DNA of 64,000 bases from the NCBI GenBank assembly GCA_910575835.1, contig CAJTGB010000006.1, positions 1 through 64,000 of the forward strand. The letters run 5' to 3'. Shown here piece after piece: positions 7,682 to 16,288 of the stretch. Numbering within the stretch: the first letter of the stretch is position 1; each line of letters begins with the position of its first letter. The position numbers and the translations under genes were made by a program. The notes under the pieces were generated by a model. The model was not told where the DNA came from. It made no database searches and was given only the letters and a program-made list of their open reading frames with translations. The stretch comes from Lachnospiraceae bacterium (GTDB lineage Bacteria > Bacillota > Clostridia > Lachnospirales > Lachnospiraceae).

Positions 7682-8572
7682 CTATATTACTGAGCGGTTT
7701 TTAACAGATTTTTGGTAGCCGCTCGGCGTCATGTTCGTGATCTGTTTAAAACTGCTGGAAAAGTGATGTACGGAACTGAAATGCAGAAGTCTTGCTATCT
7801 GGGTATAGGTATATTGTTCCTCGCTGATGAGCCGCTTGGCTTCTTTGATCTTCATCTGATTATAATATTCCATTACGCTGCAGCCCATCTGCTTCTTAAA
7901 TACCTTAAGGATATAACTTTTCGAAAAGGACAGCTGGCTGCATATATTATCAAGCGTCGTCTTCTTGTAGACAGATGATAGAATAATACGGATTACTTTA
8001 TCGACGATCATGCGTTCATTGGCAAAATCTTTGCTCAGATACTTCTCCCGGACGTCTCCTTTGACGGAGCTGTTCCTTATTAAGATAAGCAGCAGCATCT
8101 CCGTCAGATTCTTCAACTCCTGCAATCCGCCGTACGGCATATCGCTCTTTGGTATCAGCTTTTGCTGGGAAAAGATGTCATACGGTTCTTCAAAAACTGT
8201 CTGGCCTACCGCATAGAGATTCTTCACGATCTGGGATTCTTCGCCGTAAAACTTAAGGATCTTGCTCTGGATGTCTGACAGTTCTGCGCAGTCACAGTCG
8301 AAGCTTATGATAAAAGCGCTGGCAAAATCACCGGCCGACAGGATATTGTGCAGTTCATTCGGCGCATGGAGAAATCCCTCCCCGGAGGATACAAGAAACT
8401 CCCGGTCGTCTGATACTACCTTTACATTCCCATAATCAATGTATACCATCTCCCAGAAATCATGGCTCTCCCCGATTCCCGCAAACTCCTTGACATATTC
8501 AAAATAATGAAAGCTGATAAAGTTTGATATATGCAGTTTGTTCTCTACTTCGGTTCTTTTATAGTATTCCAT
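7682..8572 (-). CDS. AraC-family transcriptional regulator
   Basis: A 296-residue regulator with an N-terminal cupin-like sensing domain (about 15-110, with HDFWEMVYIDYGNVKV and GEGFLHAPNELHNI) and a C-terminal double helix-turn-helix AraC domain (about 190-290: TLDNICSQLSFSKSYILKVFKKQMGCS, then IARLLHFSSVHHFSSSFKQITNMTPSGYQ). It precedes the sugar ABC operon on the same strand, so it most likely activates that operon in response to the imported sugar. The kinase gene at 8752 is divergent from it. Confidence 0.93.
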   Translation of the reverse strand: MEYYKRTEVENKLHISNFISFHYFEYVKEFAGIGESHDFWEMVYIDYGNVKVVSDDREFLVSSGEGFLHAPNELHNILSAGDFASAFIISFDCDCAELSDIQSKILKFYGEESQIVKNLYAVGQTVFEEPYDIFSQQKLIPKSDMPYGGLQELKNLTEMLLLILIRNSSVKGDVREKYLSKDFANERMIVDKVIRIILSSVYKKTTLDNICSQLSFSKSYILKVFKKQMGCSVMEYYNQMKIKEAKRLISEEQYTYTQIARLLHFSSVHHFSSSFKQITNMTPSGYQKSVKNRSVI

Positions 8573-8751
8573 GCCCGTTCCTTAGCTGTAGATGTTACTT
8601 CCATTTACAGAAACATTATATCATGCGTGCGGATGATAGGCAATAAAATTAAGGCGGGGGAATGCCTTGCTAATTTTTGGCACAGATGTTAGCATAAATG
8701 TCAGGAATTGCCGTATAGGTTCAGAATGGCGCAAAGAATAGAGGGAAGAAC

Positions 8752-9615
8752 ATGTTCGGACGAAAGACATTAGACAGATTAGACAAGATGCTGGATGAGG
8801 CGGTTGCAGGGAAGTTCCGGGAATCAGATTACGATGAGACACAGCTTTCGAGAATAGAGACCAAGTGGGAGCGGTATCTCGGCCTGTCTGTCCTGACCAG
8901 AGAGAATCTGGAGAAGGAAAAGGAGAGTGTCAAGAGCCTTGTGTCAGACATTTCCCACCAGACGAAGACGCCTATGGCGAATATTCAGCTGTATGGGGAA
9001 CTCTTAAGAGAAAATCTGGAATCCGGTACAGATTCCGGGGAGAAGGAACAGAACCTTAAGCTGTTAAATGAGATCATAAAGCAGGCTGAGAAGCTTGATT
9101 TCCTGATACAGTCGTTGATGAAGATGTCGCGGCTTGAGAGCAATATCGTGGAGGTGAAGCCGTGCAGGCAGAAGATATCAGAGCTGATCTTGGCGGCAAT
9201 GCAGGATGCGGGCCCGAAAGCCAGGCAGAAGGGGATCGAGCTTATCAATACATACGAGGGAGAGGGAACAGCGGACTATGATATGAAGTGGACGAAGGAA
9301 GCGCTGGGCAATGTTCTGGATAATGCGGTGAAATACTCGGGGCCCGGCGGCAGCGTCCGTATATCGGTCACAGAGTATGAGCTGTATACGGCGGTCTCGG
9401 TGAAGGATGACGGCATTGGGATCAGGGAGGAGGATGCGGCGAAGATCTTCGGCAGGTTCTACCGCGCAAAGGAGGTACAGCAGGAGGACGGCGTCGGTAT
9501 CGGCCTTTATCTGACCCGGGAGATATTAAGGAAGGAAAACGGGTATATCAAAGTGAAGTCACGTCCGCAAAAGGGGGCGGAGTTTGTATTGTATCTGCGT
9601 AGGGAAGCGTTTTAG
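8752..9615 (+). CDS. Sensor histidine kinase without membrane segments
   Basis: A 287-residue HisKA/HATPase kinase. The phosphoacceptor is His69 (DISHQTKTPM); the ATP site shows the N box (LGNVLDNAVKYS, around 185-196), G1 DDGIGI (219-224), F box KIFGRFYRAKE and G2 GVGIGLYL (247-254). There is no signal peptide or transmembrane helix: an in-frame stop lies about 35 bases before the ATG, so no N-terminal extension is possible in this copy. GAGGG precedes the start. Its expected partner is the OmpR-type regulator at 2531, and the ABC exporter that follows is probably the regulated target. Sensing may go through the transporter, as known for Bce-type systems. Confidence 0.9.
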   Translation: MFGRKTLDRLDKMLDEAVAGKFRESDYDETQLSRIETKWERYLGLSVLTRENLEKEKESVKSLVSDISHQTKTPMANIQLYGELLRENLESGTDSGEKEQNLKLLNEIIKQAEKLDFLIQSLMKMSRLESNIVEVKPCRQKISELILAAMQDAGPKARQKGIELINTYEGEGTADYDMKWTKEALGNVLDNAVKYSGPGGSVRISVTEYELYTAVSVKDDGIGIREEDAAKIFGRFYRAKEVQQEDGVGIGLYLTREILRKENGYIKVKSRPQKGAEFVLYLRREAF

Positions 9616-9734
9616 AGATTATGGGAGATTCTTTCACAAGTGTTAGATTTCAGAAAGGCTTTGGAAAGACCTGTCGTTTATGATTATAGACAACAGCTTA
9701 TGCAAATTAATTATGAAAGACAGGGAGTGACAGA

Positions 9735-10418
9735 ATGAACGTATTGCAAACGGATGATTTGAAGAAATATTACGGAACAGGAGAGAACCAGGTCAAGGCG
9801 CTGGACGGCATTGATCTTGCGGTAGATCAAGGAGAATTCCTTGCGGTCGTGGGTACCAGCGGGAGTGGCAAATCAACGCTTCTGCATATGCTCGGCGGCT
9901 TGGACCGCCCTACGTCCGGGAAGGTGTATGTAGACGGCAAGGATATATCTGGCTTGAAGGATGACACGCTGTGTATATTTCGGAGAAGGAAGATCGGATT
10001 TGTGTTCCAGAGCTATAATCTGGTTCCTGTGCTGAATGTGTATGAGAACATTGTCTTTCCGGTTGAGCTTGACGGAAATGAAGTTGACAGGGATTATGTG
10101 GAGCGTGTGATCGGCGTCCTTGGCCTTAAGGATAAGCTTGACAGCCTGCCGTCCCAGCTGTCGGGCGGTCAGCAGCAGAGGGTTGCCATCGCGAGAGCGC
10201 TTGCCTCTAAGCCGGCGATTCTTCTGGCCGATGAACCTACCGGGAATCTGGATTCTAAGACCAGTCAGGATGTGCTGGGACTTCTTAAGGTGACCGGGGA
10301 GAAGTTCGGGCAGACCATTGTGATGATCACCCACAACGAAGAGATCGCGCAGCTTGCAGACCGTATCGTCCGCATCGAGGATGGCAGGATCGTCAAAGGC
10401 GGTGAGAGGGATGCGTAA
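9735..10418 (+). CDS. ABC transporter ATP-binding protein (MacB/LolD/BceA type)
   Basis: A 227-residue ATPase with Walker A GTSGSGKST (40-48), Q-loop Gln92 (FVFQSYNLVP), signature LSGGQQQR (142-149), Walker B ILLADEPTGNLD (about 162-173) and the H-loop His in ITHNEE. The sequence class is that of ATPases serving FtsX-fold permeases (export, lipoprotein release, antimicrobial peptide resistance). Its stop overlaps the start of the permease gene by eight bases. Confidence 0.95.
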   Translation: MNVLQTDDLKKYYGTGENQVKALDGIDLAVDQGEFLAVVGTSGSGKSTLLHMLGGLDRPTSGKVYVDGKDISGLKDDTLCIFRRRKIGFVFQSYNLVPVLNVYENIVFPVELDGNEVDRDYVERVIGVLGLKDKLDSLPSQLSGGQQQRVAIARALASKPAILLADEPTGNLDSKTSQDVLGLLKVTGEKFGQTIVMITHNEEIAQLADRIVRIEDGRIVKGGERDA

Positions 10419-12990
10419 GGTGAAGAATCAGAAAGTGATCCGCCGGATTGCTGACCGGACGAGGAAGGCAGGAAAGGGGCGGAATATCATAGCAGTTCTG
10501 GCGATCGCGCTGACGACGGTATTATTTACGACGGTATTCACCGTCGGCGGAAGTATCATCACGAAGCAGCAGGAGGCAGCCATGCGCCAGGTGGGCGGCT
10601 CTTCTCATGCAAGCTACAAGTATCTGACGCAGGAGGAATATGATATTGTCAGGAGGGATGAGAAGCTAAAGGACGTGTCCTTCCGGATCCAGGTTGGGGA
10701 TGCGGTCAACGAGGATCTGGTGAAGCTTCGCACAGAGGTTGGTTACTATGAAGACCTGGATGCCAGGATGAGTTTCTGCTATCCGGAGATAGGTCATATG
10801 CCTCACAAAGAAGATGAGATCGTGCTGAGCGATCTGACACTTCGTGCCCTTGGGCTTCCCTGCGAGATCGGAACCAGGGTGCCGCTGTCCATCCGGGTAA
10901 ATGATGTGGTTCACGAGGATATTTTCACATTGTGCGGTTATTTCCAGGGTGATCCTATCGCAATGTCACAGGCTGCGGCGGTGTCGAGGGCGTATGCGGA
11001 TCGGGTGGCGCCGACGCCGAAGACTTCTGCGATGGACACAGATATCGACGGATCACACTATGCGGGCAGGATCACGGCGGATTTTAATTTCGCATTCGGC
11101 TTCAATCTGGGGAAACAGGTGGCAGAGCTGTCAGAACGGTGCGGATTCCCGGAGGATGCGCCGGTGGGGATCAACTGGGCCTATATGGGGGAAGAAGCGA
11201 ACCCGGAACTGATATTGCTGATCGTTGGTCTTCTACTGATGATATTTGCATCCGGTTACCTGATCATTTACAATATCTTCTATATCAATATCTATCAGGA
11301 TATCCGCCATTATGGCTTGCTGAAGACGATAGGCATGACGGGCAGGCAGCTTCGCCGTATGGTATACCGCCAGGCATATATGCTGTCGCTGTATGGAATC
11401 CCGGCGGGGCTTGTGATCGGCGTCCTGGCGGGGAAGATCATGCTTCCGGTCGTTATGGGGAATTTTAGATTCACAGCGTCAGAAGATACAGAGATTGAAC
11501 TGAAGGTATGGGTGTTCGCCGGAGCGGCGGCATTCTCCTTCCTTGCGGTTATGGTAAGCTGCATCAAGCCTTGCCGGATCGCATCGAAGGTGTCACCGGT
11601 GGAGGCGGTACGGTGTATCGAAGGGCAGAATATGGGAAGCAGAAAACAGAAGGAAAGGCGGGGCAGGAAAACTGTTAAGAAGACAGGACGGGTGAATCCA
11701 AGAACCCTTGCCAGACAGAATATCAGACGGAACCGTAAAAAGGTGGTGATCGTGGTTGCGTCTCTGTCTATGGCGCTTGTCCTGCTGAACAGTATCTACA
11801 GCCTGATCCGAGGATTCGATATGGACAAATTCGTTTCCCGGTTGGTGCTCAGTGATTTCTCTGTCTCAGACGCTACGTTAGATAATTTCTCGGTAACTCG
11901 GGAATCACTTGTAACGGACGGCGTGACGGCAGATTTTCTAAGGGATCTGGGGAAACAGGAGGGGATTGAAGAGATTGGGAACATCTATGTAAAGGAGATC
12001 GACCCGGTGCTCAGTGAGGAGAATTATGCATTGATTGAGGAGCGGATCTTCAATAATCCCAAGGCACAGGCAACCATGGACTGGAAGTTTGGATCTGATC
12101 CGGAATTGCTTGATTTCTATAGAGAAGAGCATTATATGGACGGGAAGGTATACGGTATCAGTGAGTACGTGATGAATCGGCTTGAGAAACCGGAAGGAGA
12201 GCTTGATTGGGAAAAATTCAATTCCGGAGATTATGTGATCGCGGCCAGATTCGATACGCTTGAGGAGGAGGGGATTGATTTCTTCCTGCCCGGTGAGAAG
12301 GTGATGGTGTATAACGAAGCGGGTGAAGGACGGGAATACGAGGTGCTTGCTGTGGCAGAAATGCCGTATGCCTGCGGCTTGCAGTGGTTTGGTACGTGTG
12401 ACTGTGATTATTTCCTGCCGGAGGGCGAGTATCTGGATCTCATGGGAGAACAGCAGCCGATGCGGACGCTGTTCAACGCGGCGCCGGAGCAGGAAGCGGC
12501 AGTGGACGAGTGGTTGTCTGATTATTGTGAAAATGTCGATCCGGCGCTCTTATATACGTCTAAGGCGAAGATCGTGGAGCAGTTTACGGAATACAGGAAT
12601 CTGATTGCGCTGACGGGAAGCCTGCTGGCATTTATCCTGGGATTGATCGGTATATTGAATTTCATCAATACTATTGTCACGTCTGTTCTGTCAAGAAAGC
12701 AGGAATTTGCAATGATGGAGGCCGTTGGCATGACCGGAGGGCAGCTTAAGAGGATGCTGTGCTTCGAGGGAGGATATTATGCCTTGTATACAGGGATTTT
12801 CTCGGTGGTTCTGTCTTCCCTTGTCAGTGTACTGGTGGTGAAGCCTTACGGGGATGAGATGTTCTTCTTTCGCTGGCATTTCACGCTGATGCCGCTTGGG
12901 CTGTGCCTTCCGGTACTGCTGGCGGTGGTGCTCCTGGTGCCGGCGGCGTGTCACAGGAGGATGACTATAAGTTTTGTGTCCTGTTATTAA
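10411..12990 (+). CDS. FtsX-like ABC transporter permease, probably shortened at the C-terminus
   Basis: An 859-residue permease. An N-terminal helix (about 25-50) is followed by a large extracytoplasmic domain, an FtsX-type helix set (about 265-400), a second helix near 450-470, another extracellular domain and a final FtsX set (about 725-850). The start ATG at 10411 has GAGAGGG upstream; a longer frame begins inside the ATPase gene. The protein ends abruptly after the last helix (CHRRMTISFVSCY), without the charged cytoplasmic tail usual in this family, and its end overlaps the convergent YitT gene by 26 bp. This suggests a deletion at the junction. It works with the ATPase at 9735; substrate unknown, perhaps a peptide antibiotic. 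Confidence 0.88.
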   Translation: MRKVKNQKVIRRIADRTRKAGKGRNIIAVLAIALTTVLFTTVFTVGGSIITKQQEAAMRQVGGSSHASYKYLTQEEYDIVRRDEKLKDVSFRIQVGDAVNEDLVKLRTEVGYYEDLDARMSFCYPEIGHMPHKEDEIVLSDLTLRALGLPCEIGTRVPLSIRVNDVVHEDIFTLCGYFQGDPIAMSQAAAVSRAYADRVAPTPKTSAMDTDIDGSHYAGRITADFNFAFGFNLGKQVAELSERCGFPEDAPVGINWAYMGEEANPELILLIVGLLLMIFASGYLIIYNIFYINIYQDIRHYGLLKTIGMTGRQLRRMVYRQAYMLSLYGIPAGLVIGVLAGKIMLPVVMGNFRFTASEDTEIELKVWVFAGAAAFSFLAVMVSCIKPCRIASKVSPVEAVRCIEGQNMGSRKQKERRGRKTVKKTGRVNPRTLARQNIRRNRKKVVIVVASLSMALVLLNSIYSLIRGFDMDKFVSRLVLSDFSVSDATLDNFSVTRESLVTDGVTADFLRDLGKQEGIEEIGNIYVKEIDPVLSEENYALIEERIFNNPKAQATMDWKFGSDPELLDFYREEHYMDGKVYGISEYVMNRLEKPEGELDWEKFNSGDYVIAARFDTLEEEGIDFFLPGEKVMVYNEAGEGREYEVLAVAEMPYACGLQWFGTCDCDYFLPEGEYLDLMGEQQPMRTLFNAAPEQEAAVDEWLSDYCENVDPALLYTSKAKIVEQFTEYRNLIALTGSLLAFILGLIGILNFINTIVTSVLSRKQEFAMMEAVGMTGGQLKRMLCFEGGYYALYTGIFSVVLSSLVSVLVVKPYGDEMFFFRWHFTLMPLGLCLPVLLAVVLLVPAACHRRMTISFVSCY

Positions 12991-13852
12991 TCGCAGGGGT
13001 TTTGGACTGATAACGTTTATTGAGAGAGAAGCCGCGTCCGCGTACTTCGCTTACCCGGCTGACCACTATGAAGCTCTCAGGGTCGATTTTGTGGATGATT
13101 TTTTCTACCTTCGGCAGTTCCCGGTTGGAGATGACGCTTAAGATGACGGGGGAGGGGTTATGCAGATAACCGCTCTCTCCGTTCAGTATGGTCACTCCCC
13201 GGTCGATCTGTGTCAGGATCGCATCTCGGATCTCATCGGATTTTGCGCTGATAACCTTGATTTCTGTCCGTGTCGCGCCCATGAGAAGCATTTTGTCCAG
13301 CACAAGCGTATAGACTAATACCAGTACGACTCCGTACAGGATATTTTCCGCCGGCCGGAAGATCGCCTGTGACAGCAGGATACATACGTCGAATGCGTAC
13401 ATGCTGACGGAGACGGGGATCCGCAAGGTCTTGCGGAGCACCAAAGGGGGGATATCCATACCGCCGGTAGAAGCGCCGGAACGGATCACGATTCCAAGCG
13501 CCATTCCGATGCCAAGCCCTGAGAAGAGGGTGCACAGCAGGATATCCTGGGTGAGTACATAGTCTCCCAGAATCCGGTCCAAAAGTTCCAGCGACAACGG
13601 ATATAAGAAGGTGCTGGCGAGTGTGGTGACGGCGAAGGCTTTCCCCAAGATGAAGAAGCCAAGGACCAGCATCAGGATGTTGAATGCAAGGACAAACCAG
13701 GAGATCGGAAGGTCTGTCAGGTAGTTGACGGTCAGTGCGATTCCGGTGGTCCCTCCGGTCACAAGGCCTGCCGGGAGCAGGAAGAGCTTAACCGTCAGCG
13801 CGTACAGGAAATTCCCAATGATTACAGATATAAGTGATAAAAATGTGTTCAT
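12965..13852 (-). CDS. YitT family membrane protein (DUF2179 domain)
   Basis: A 295-residue protein with five to six transmembrane helices (about 1-175; motifs LVTGGTTGIALTVNYL and IRSGASTGGMDIPPLVLRK are typical of YitT) and a cytoplasmic C-terminal DUF2179 domain (about 195-275: TEIKVISAKSDEIRDAIL, GVTILNGESGY, VILSVISNRELPKVEKIIHKIDPESFIVVSRVSEVRGRGF). Function in this family is not established. It is preceded by a promoter and a 165-nt structured leader. Its 3' end overlaps the permease gene from the other strand. Confidence 0.92.
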   Translation of the reverse strand: MNTFLSLISVIIGNFLYALTVKLFLLPAGLVTGGTTGIALTVNYLTDLPISWFVLAFNILMLVLGFFILGKAFAVTTLASTFLYPLSLELLDRILGDYVLTQDILLCTLFSGLGIGMALGIVIRSGASTGGMDIPPLVLRKTLRIPVSVSMYAFDVCILLSQAIFRPAENILYGVVLVLVYTLVLDKMLLMGATRTEIKVISAKSDEIRDAILTQIDRGVTILNGESGYLHNPSPVILSVISNRELPKVEKIIHKIDPESFIVVSRVSEVRGRGFSLNKRYQSKTPAINNRTQNL

Positions 13853-14017
13853 AATAAATACTTTCCTCCTTACCTAAAGAAGTGCCCCTCGCAGATGTTC
13901 GGCGGCAAGTCATTGGAATGCGTGAAAAATGCTGCGCATTTGCATTCCTCTTCAATAAAAACACGCCTGCCGGGGATTTTCCCTAACAGACGTGGATCAA
14001 GGCTTTCACCTAATACG
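13853..14017 (-). promoter_or_regulatory. Structured RNA leader of the YitT gene (riboswitch candidate)
   Basis: From the predicted start near 14017, about 165 nt precede the YitT start codon. Read on the minus strand there are two nested hairpins. The first pairs 13987-13994 with 13962-13969 (8 bp, one G-U) around an inner GGGA-AAA-TCCC. The second pairs 13942-13948 with 13915-13921 (GGAATGC/GCATTCC) around an inner AAATGC-GCA-GCATTT. The segment AGGTGAAAGCC near the 5' end and GAGGGGCACTTC near the 3' end look like conserved RNA, but I could not assign a known riboswitch class. There is no clear terminator. Confidence 0.5.
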
Positions 14018-14023
14018 GTATTT

Positions 14024-14052
14024 ATGATATGAAAAATATTTGGAAATGTCAA
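14024..14052 (-). promoter_or_regulatory. Promoter of the YitT gene
   Basis: On the minus strand TTGACA (14052-14047), 17-bp spacer, TATCAT (14029-14024). The perfect -35 and spacing make it a strong vegetative promoter. Confidence 0.8.
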
Positions 14053-14086
14053 GATGATTTCTTCAAATAATCCGGCGGATCATCTC

Positions 14087-14830
14087 TTAACAGGCAAGCG
14101 CCGCCCCGATCGCTCCCGCATACCGCGCAAGCGGCGTGGTTGTTACCGGTGCGTTCAACGCTTTTGACAGCCGTTCGATGATATAGTTATCTTCGCATAA
14201 TCCGCCGGTCAGGAAGTATTTGTCATTGGGAACCTGCGCAAGAAGCGATACGACCTTATTGACGACAGATTCAATGACACCGAATGCAATGTCTTCTCTC
14301 GGCGTCTCTTTTCCGATCAGGCTGATAACCTCTGATTCAGCGAAAACCGTGCACATGGAGCTGATGGTGATCTCATTGCCGTTTTGCGCAAGTGCGGAGA
14401 GTTCTTCCGGTGTGACTCCGAGACGGTTGGTCATGACCTCCAGGAATTTGCCTGTTCCGGCGGAGCATTTATCGTTCATGACGAATTTCATGATGCGTCC
14501 GTTTTTCAGAGAGATGCCTTTTGTGTCCTGGCCGCCGATGTCAATAACAGTGCCGTTTTCCCCGAAAAGGAAATGAGAACCCTTCCCGTGGCAGGTGATC
14601 TCTGTTACGACATTGTCGGCATAGGGGACGGATATCCGCCCGTAACCGGTGGCGACGTAGGATGCATTTTCCCGTGTGATTCCTTCGGCCTCCAGTGCGG
14701 CATAGATGGTATCTGCGACCTTCCGGCTGCTGAATCCGGTGTCCAGCAGTATGGTCTTGATCACTTCGTTGTCTTTGATCACGGCTGTCTTGGCAGCGCT
14801 GGAACCGATGTCTATTCCTACTTGATACAT
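14087..14830 (-). CDS. Activator ATPase of a 2-hydroxyacyl-CoA dehydratase-type/double-cubane enzyme
   Basis: A 247-residue ASKHA-fold ATPase of the HgdC/BadF-BcrA family. Nucleotide motifs are GIDIGSSAAKTAV (5-17), VIDIGGQDTKGI (95-106) and FLTGGLCEDN. Two Cys, Cys122 (NDKCSAGTGKF) and Cys160 (SSMCTVFAESEV), would hold the single [4Fe-4S] cluster between the two subunits of a homodimer. Such proteins use ATP hydrolysis to push one low-potential electron into the partner enzyme. The partner is the gene immediately upstream (14899-16053). A 9-bp stem-loop lies between them. Confidence 0.93.
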   Translation of the reverse strand: MYQVGIDIGSSAAKTAVIKDNEVIKTILLDTGFSSRKVADTIYAALEAEGITRENASYVATGYGRISVPYADNVVTEITCHGKGSHFLFGENGTVIDIGGQDTKGISLKNGRIMKFVMNDKCSAGTGKFLEVMTNRLGVTPEELSALAQNGNEITISSMCTVFAESEVISLIGKETPREDIAFGVIESVVNKVVSLLAQVPNDKYFLTGGLCEDNYIIERLSKALNAPVTTTPLARYAGAIGAALAC

Positions 14831-14845
14831 GCTATCTCCTCCTTA

Positions 14846-14877
14846 AAAAGAGCAAGAGATGATCCCCCTGCTCTTTT
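14846..14877 (-). terminator. Stem-loop between the reductase and activator genes
   Basis: AAAAGAGCA (14846-14854) pairs perfectly with TGCTCTTTT (14869-14877), with a 14-nt loop. On the minus strand the stem ends in TTTT and is followed directly by the ribosome binding site AAGGAGG of the activator gene. It may act as a partial terminator or mRNA-stability element setting the ratio of the two proteins. Confidence 0.6.
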
Positions 14878-14898
14878 CATATCTTATTATTCACTATC

Positions 14899-16053
14899 TT
14901 ACAACATTTCGATAAATGCGGCAAGTCGTGTTTCGATCTGTCCGCTGTCTGTTGTGGAATAATCTGTTTCCAGTTTCATGTACGGGATGCCCTCGTCGTC
15001 GCACATATTCTGCATCAGAGTGGCTTCCACGTTAAATGTATGGCATGCCTGGAGTACCATCTCGATGACGCCGTCGACTTTATATTTTTGGCACATTTCC
15101 TTCGTGTTCGCAACACGGCCTTCATTCGTTGTCATAACGGAACAGTGGATCTCAAGATAACGGTCGGATATAGCTCTTAAGATGTCGTCTGCATTCTCGT
15201 CGACGAGCATCTTCTGTGTACGCTCGCCGCCGCAGTCGTCAAGACAGACGATCACGCCGCCGTTATTCTCGATGGTCATGCCGACCTTCTGGATGACGCC
15301 GGTAGACGGGCAGCCTGTCAGAAGGATTCTCTTAGCCTTCTCATCAACGGGTTTTGCTCCATTCGCCAATGCTTCTTTTGCGGCATCTAATTTGGCCTTA
15401 TAGCTTGCGTGCTGTGCATCTACACCGAAGTTGAACATTCCCTGAGCAAGTGTGGACATTACTTCCGTTGCCTTCATTGCCGGAGGTACGGCGCCTTGTA
15501 ATGCATATAATTCCATCTGTGTCTTTCGCATCTCATTTCTCTTATGAGCTGCTTCTCTTAATTTCTCATCCGTGATCTCAATGCCATATTTCTCTTCCAT
15601 GTATTCTTTGAGAAGCTTCACTTCCTGATACCAGATCTCTTTCGCATAATCTCTCTTCTGGCTCTGAGGAAGGTGGAGCACGTAAGTCTCCTTAATGTCA
15701 TTGAGAAGCTCGAACATCTTCTTTTTGCCGTCGCAGGTGGTCTCTCCTACGATGAAGTCGCAGAAGTATGTATACGGGCATTTCTCTGTGTAAGCGAATC
15801 CATAGCTTGACTTGATAAGCGGACATAAGTTCTTCGGGAGAACCTTCTCTGCATCGGCGATCGGCTCGTTGCTTGTTCCGCACAGTCCCACAACAGATAC
15901 GCCTGCCGCGTCGAAGAGCTCTAACGGGGTGTAAGAACAGAACATTCCTACCAGATGTCCGCCGTTCTCGACATACTCTTTTACCTTCAGGAATCCGGCT
16001 TTTCTCGCGTCTACAAATTCGTCAAATGATTTTGGTAATTCTAAAGTTTCCAT
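14899..16053 (-). CDS. Double-cubane-cluster-type anaerobic reductase (2-hydroxyacyl-CoA dehydratase subunit family)
   Basis: A 384-residue protein of the HgdB/FldC (COG1775) family. Cysteines cluster in the N-terminal part (Cys39, 58, 77, 92, 98, 107: [35 protein letters not shown]), with more near the C-terminus. True 2-hydroxyacyl-CoA dehydratases have two different subunits of this fold; here only one is present, beside one activator. That is the arrangement of the double-cubane cluster proteins (DCCP with DCCP-R; E. coli YjiM/YjiL), which reduce small molecules at an [8Fe-9S] cluster. The start at 16053 is chosen because GGAGAGG lies eight bases upstream; the longer frame lacks this. The physiological substrate is unknown. 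Confidence 0.85.
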   Translation of the reverse strand: METLELPKSFDEFVDARKAGFLKVKEYVENGGHLVGMFCSYTPLELFDAAGVSVVGLCGTSNEPIADAEKVLPKNLCPLIKSSYGFAYTEKCPYTYFCDFIVGETTCDGKKKMFELLNDIKETYVLHLPQSQKRDYAKEIWYQEVKLLKEYMEEKYGIEITDEKLREAAHKRNEMRKTQMELYALQGAVPPAMKATEVMSTLAQGMFNFGVDAQHASYKAKLDAAKEALANGAKPVDEKAKRILLTGCPSTGVIQKVGMTIENNGGVIVCLDDCGGERTQKMLVDENADDILRAISDRYLEIHCSVMTTNEGRVANTKEMCQKYKVDGVIEMVLQACHTFNVEATLMQNMCDDEGIPYMKLETDYSTTDSGQIETRLAAFIEML

Positions 16054-16092
16054 ATGGTTTATCCTCTCCGTTCTGTAAAATGTCATAGTTTT

Positions 16093-16121
16093 AGTTTAAA
16101 GGCGTTAAAGGTGAATGTCAA
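16093..16121 (-). promoter_or_regulatory. Promoter of the double-cubane reductase operon
   Basis: On the minus strand TTGACA (16121-16116), 17-bp spacer, TAAACT (16098-16093), about 40 bp before the start codon. Confidence 0.7.
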
Positions 16122-16201
16122 ATTTACAGAATTAATAAGAAGATCTATTTATAGATAAAAACTATAAAAGTTTGTTGCGGTGCATCTTAAGCAACTCGTA
16201 T

Positions 16202-16230
16202 ATGACAAATATACTTTGTTGTGGTAGAAT
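16202..16230 (+). promoter_or_regulatory. Promoter of the SEL1-repeat protein gene
   Basis: ATGACA (16202-16207), 17-bp spacer, TAGAAT (16225-16230): one mismatch in each hexamer. It is divergent from the reductase promoter, sharing a 200-bp intergenic region. Confidence 0.7.
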
Positions 16231-16288
16231 AAAACAATACGGAGCAGAGAAAACCTGTTTTGAGGTGTCAGAAAGTAGGGGATAAAGT

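Noticed and set aside
8651-8667. AAGGC/GCCTT hairpin followed by AATTTTT as a terminator
   Set aside because: It lies between two divergent genes where no transcript should end, and the stem is only 5 bp.
13870-14052. 60-codon minus-strand ORF upstream of yitT
   Set aside because: It overlaps the promoter and the hairpins of the leader and has no ribosome binding site; the region is better read as regulatory RNA.
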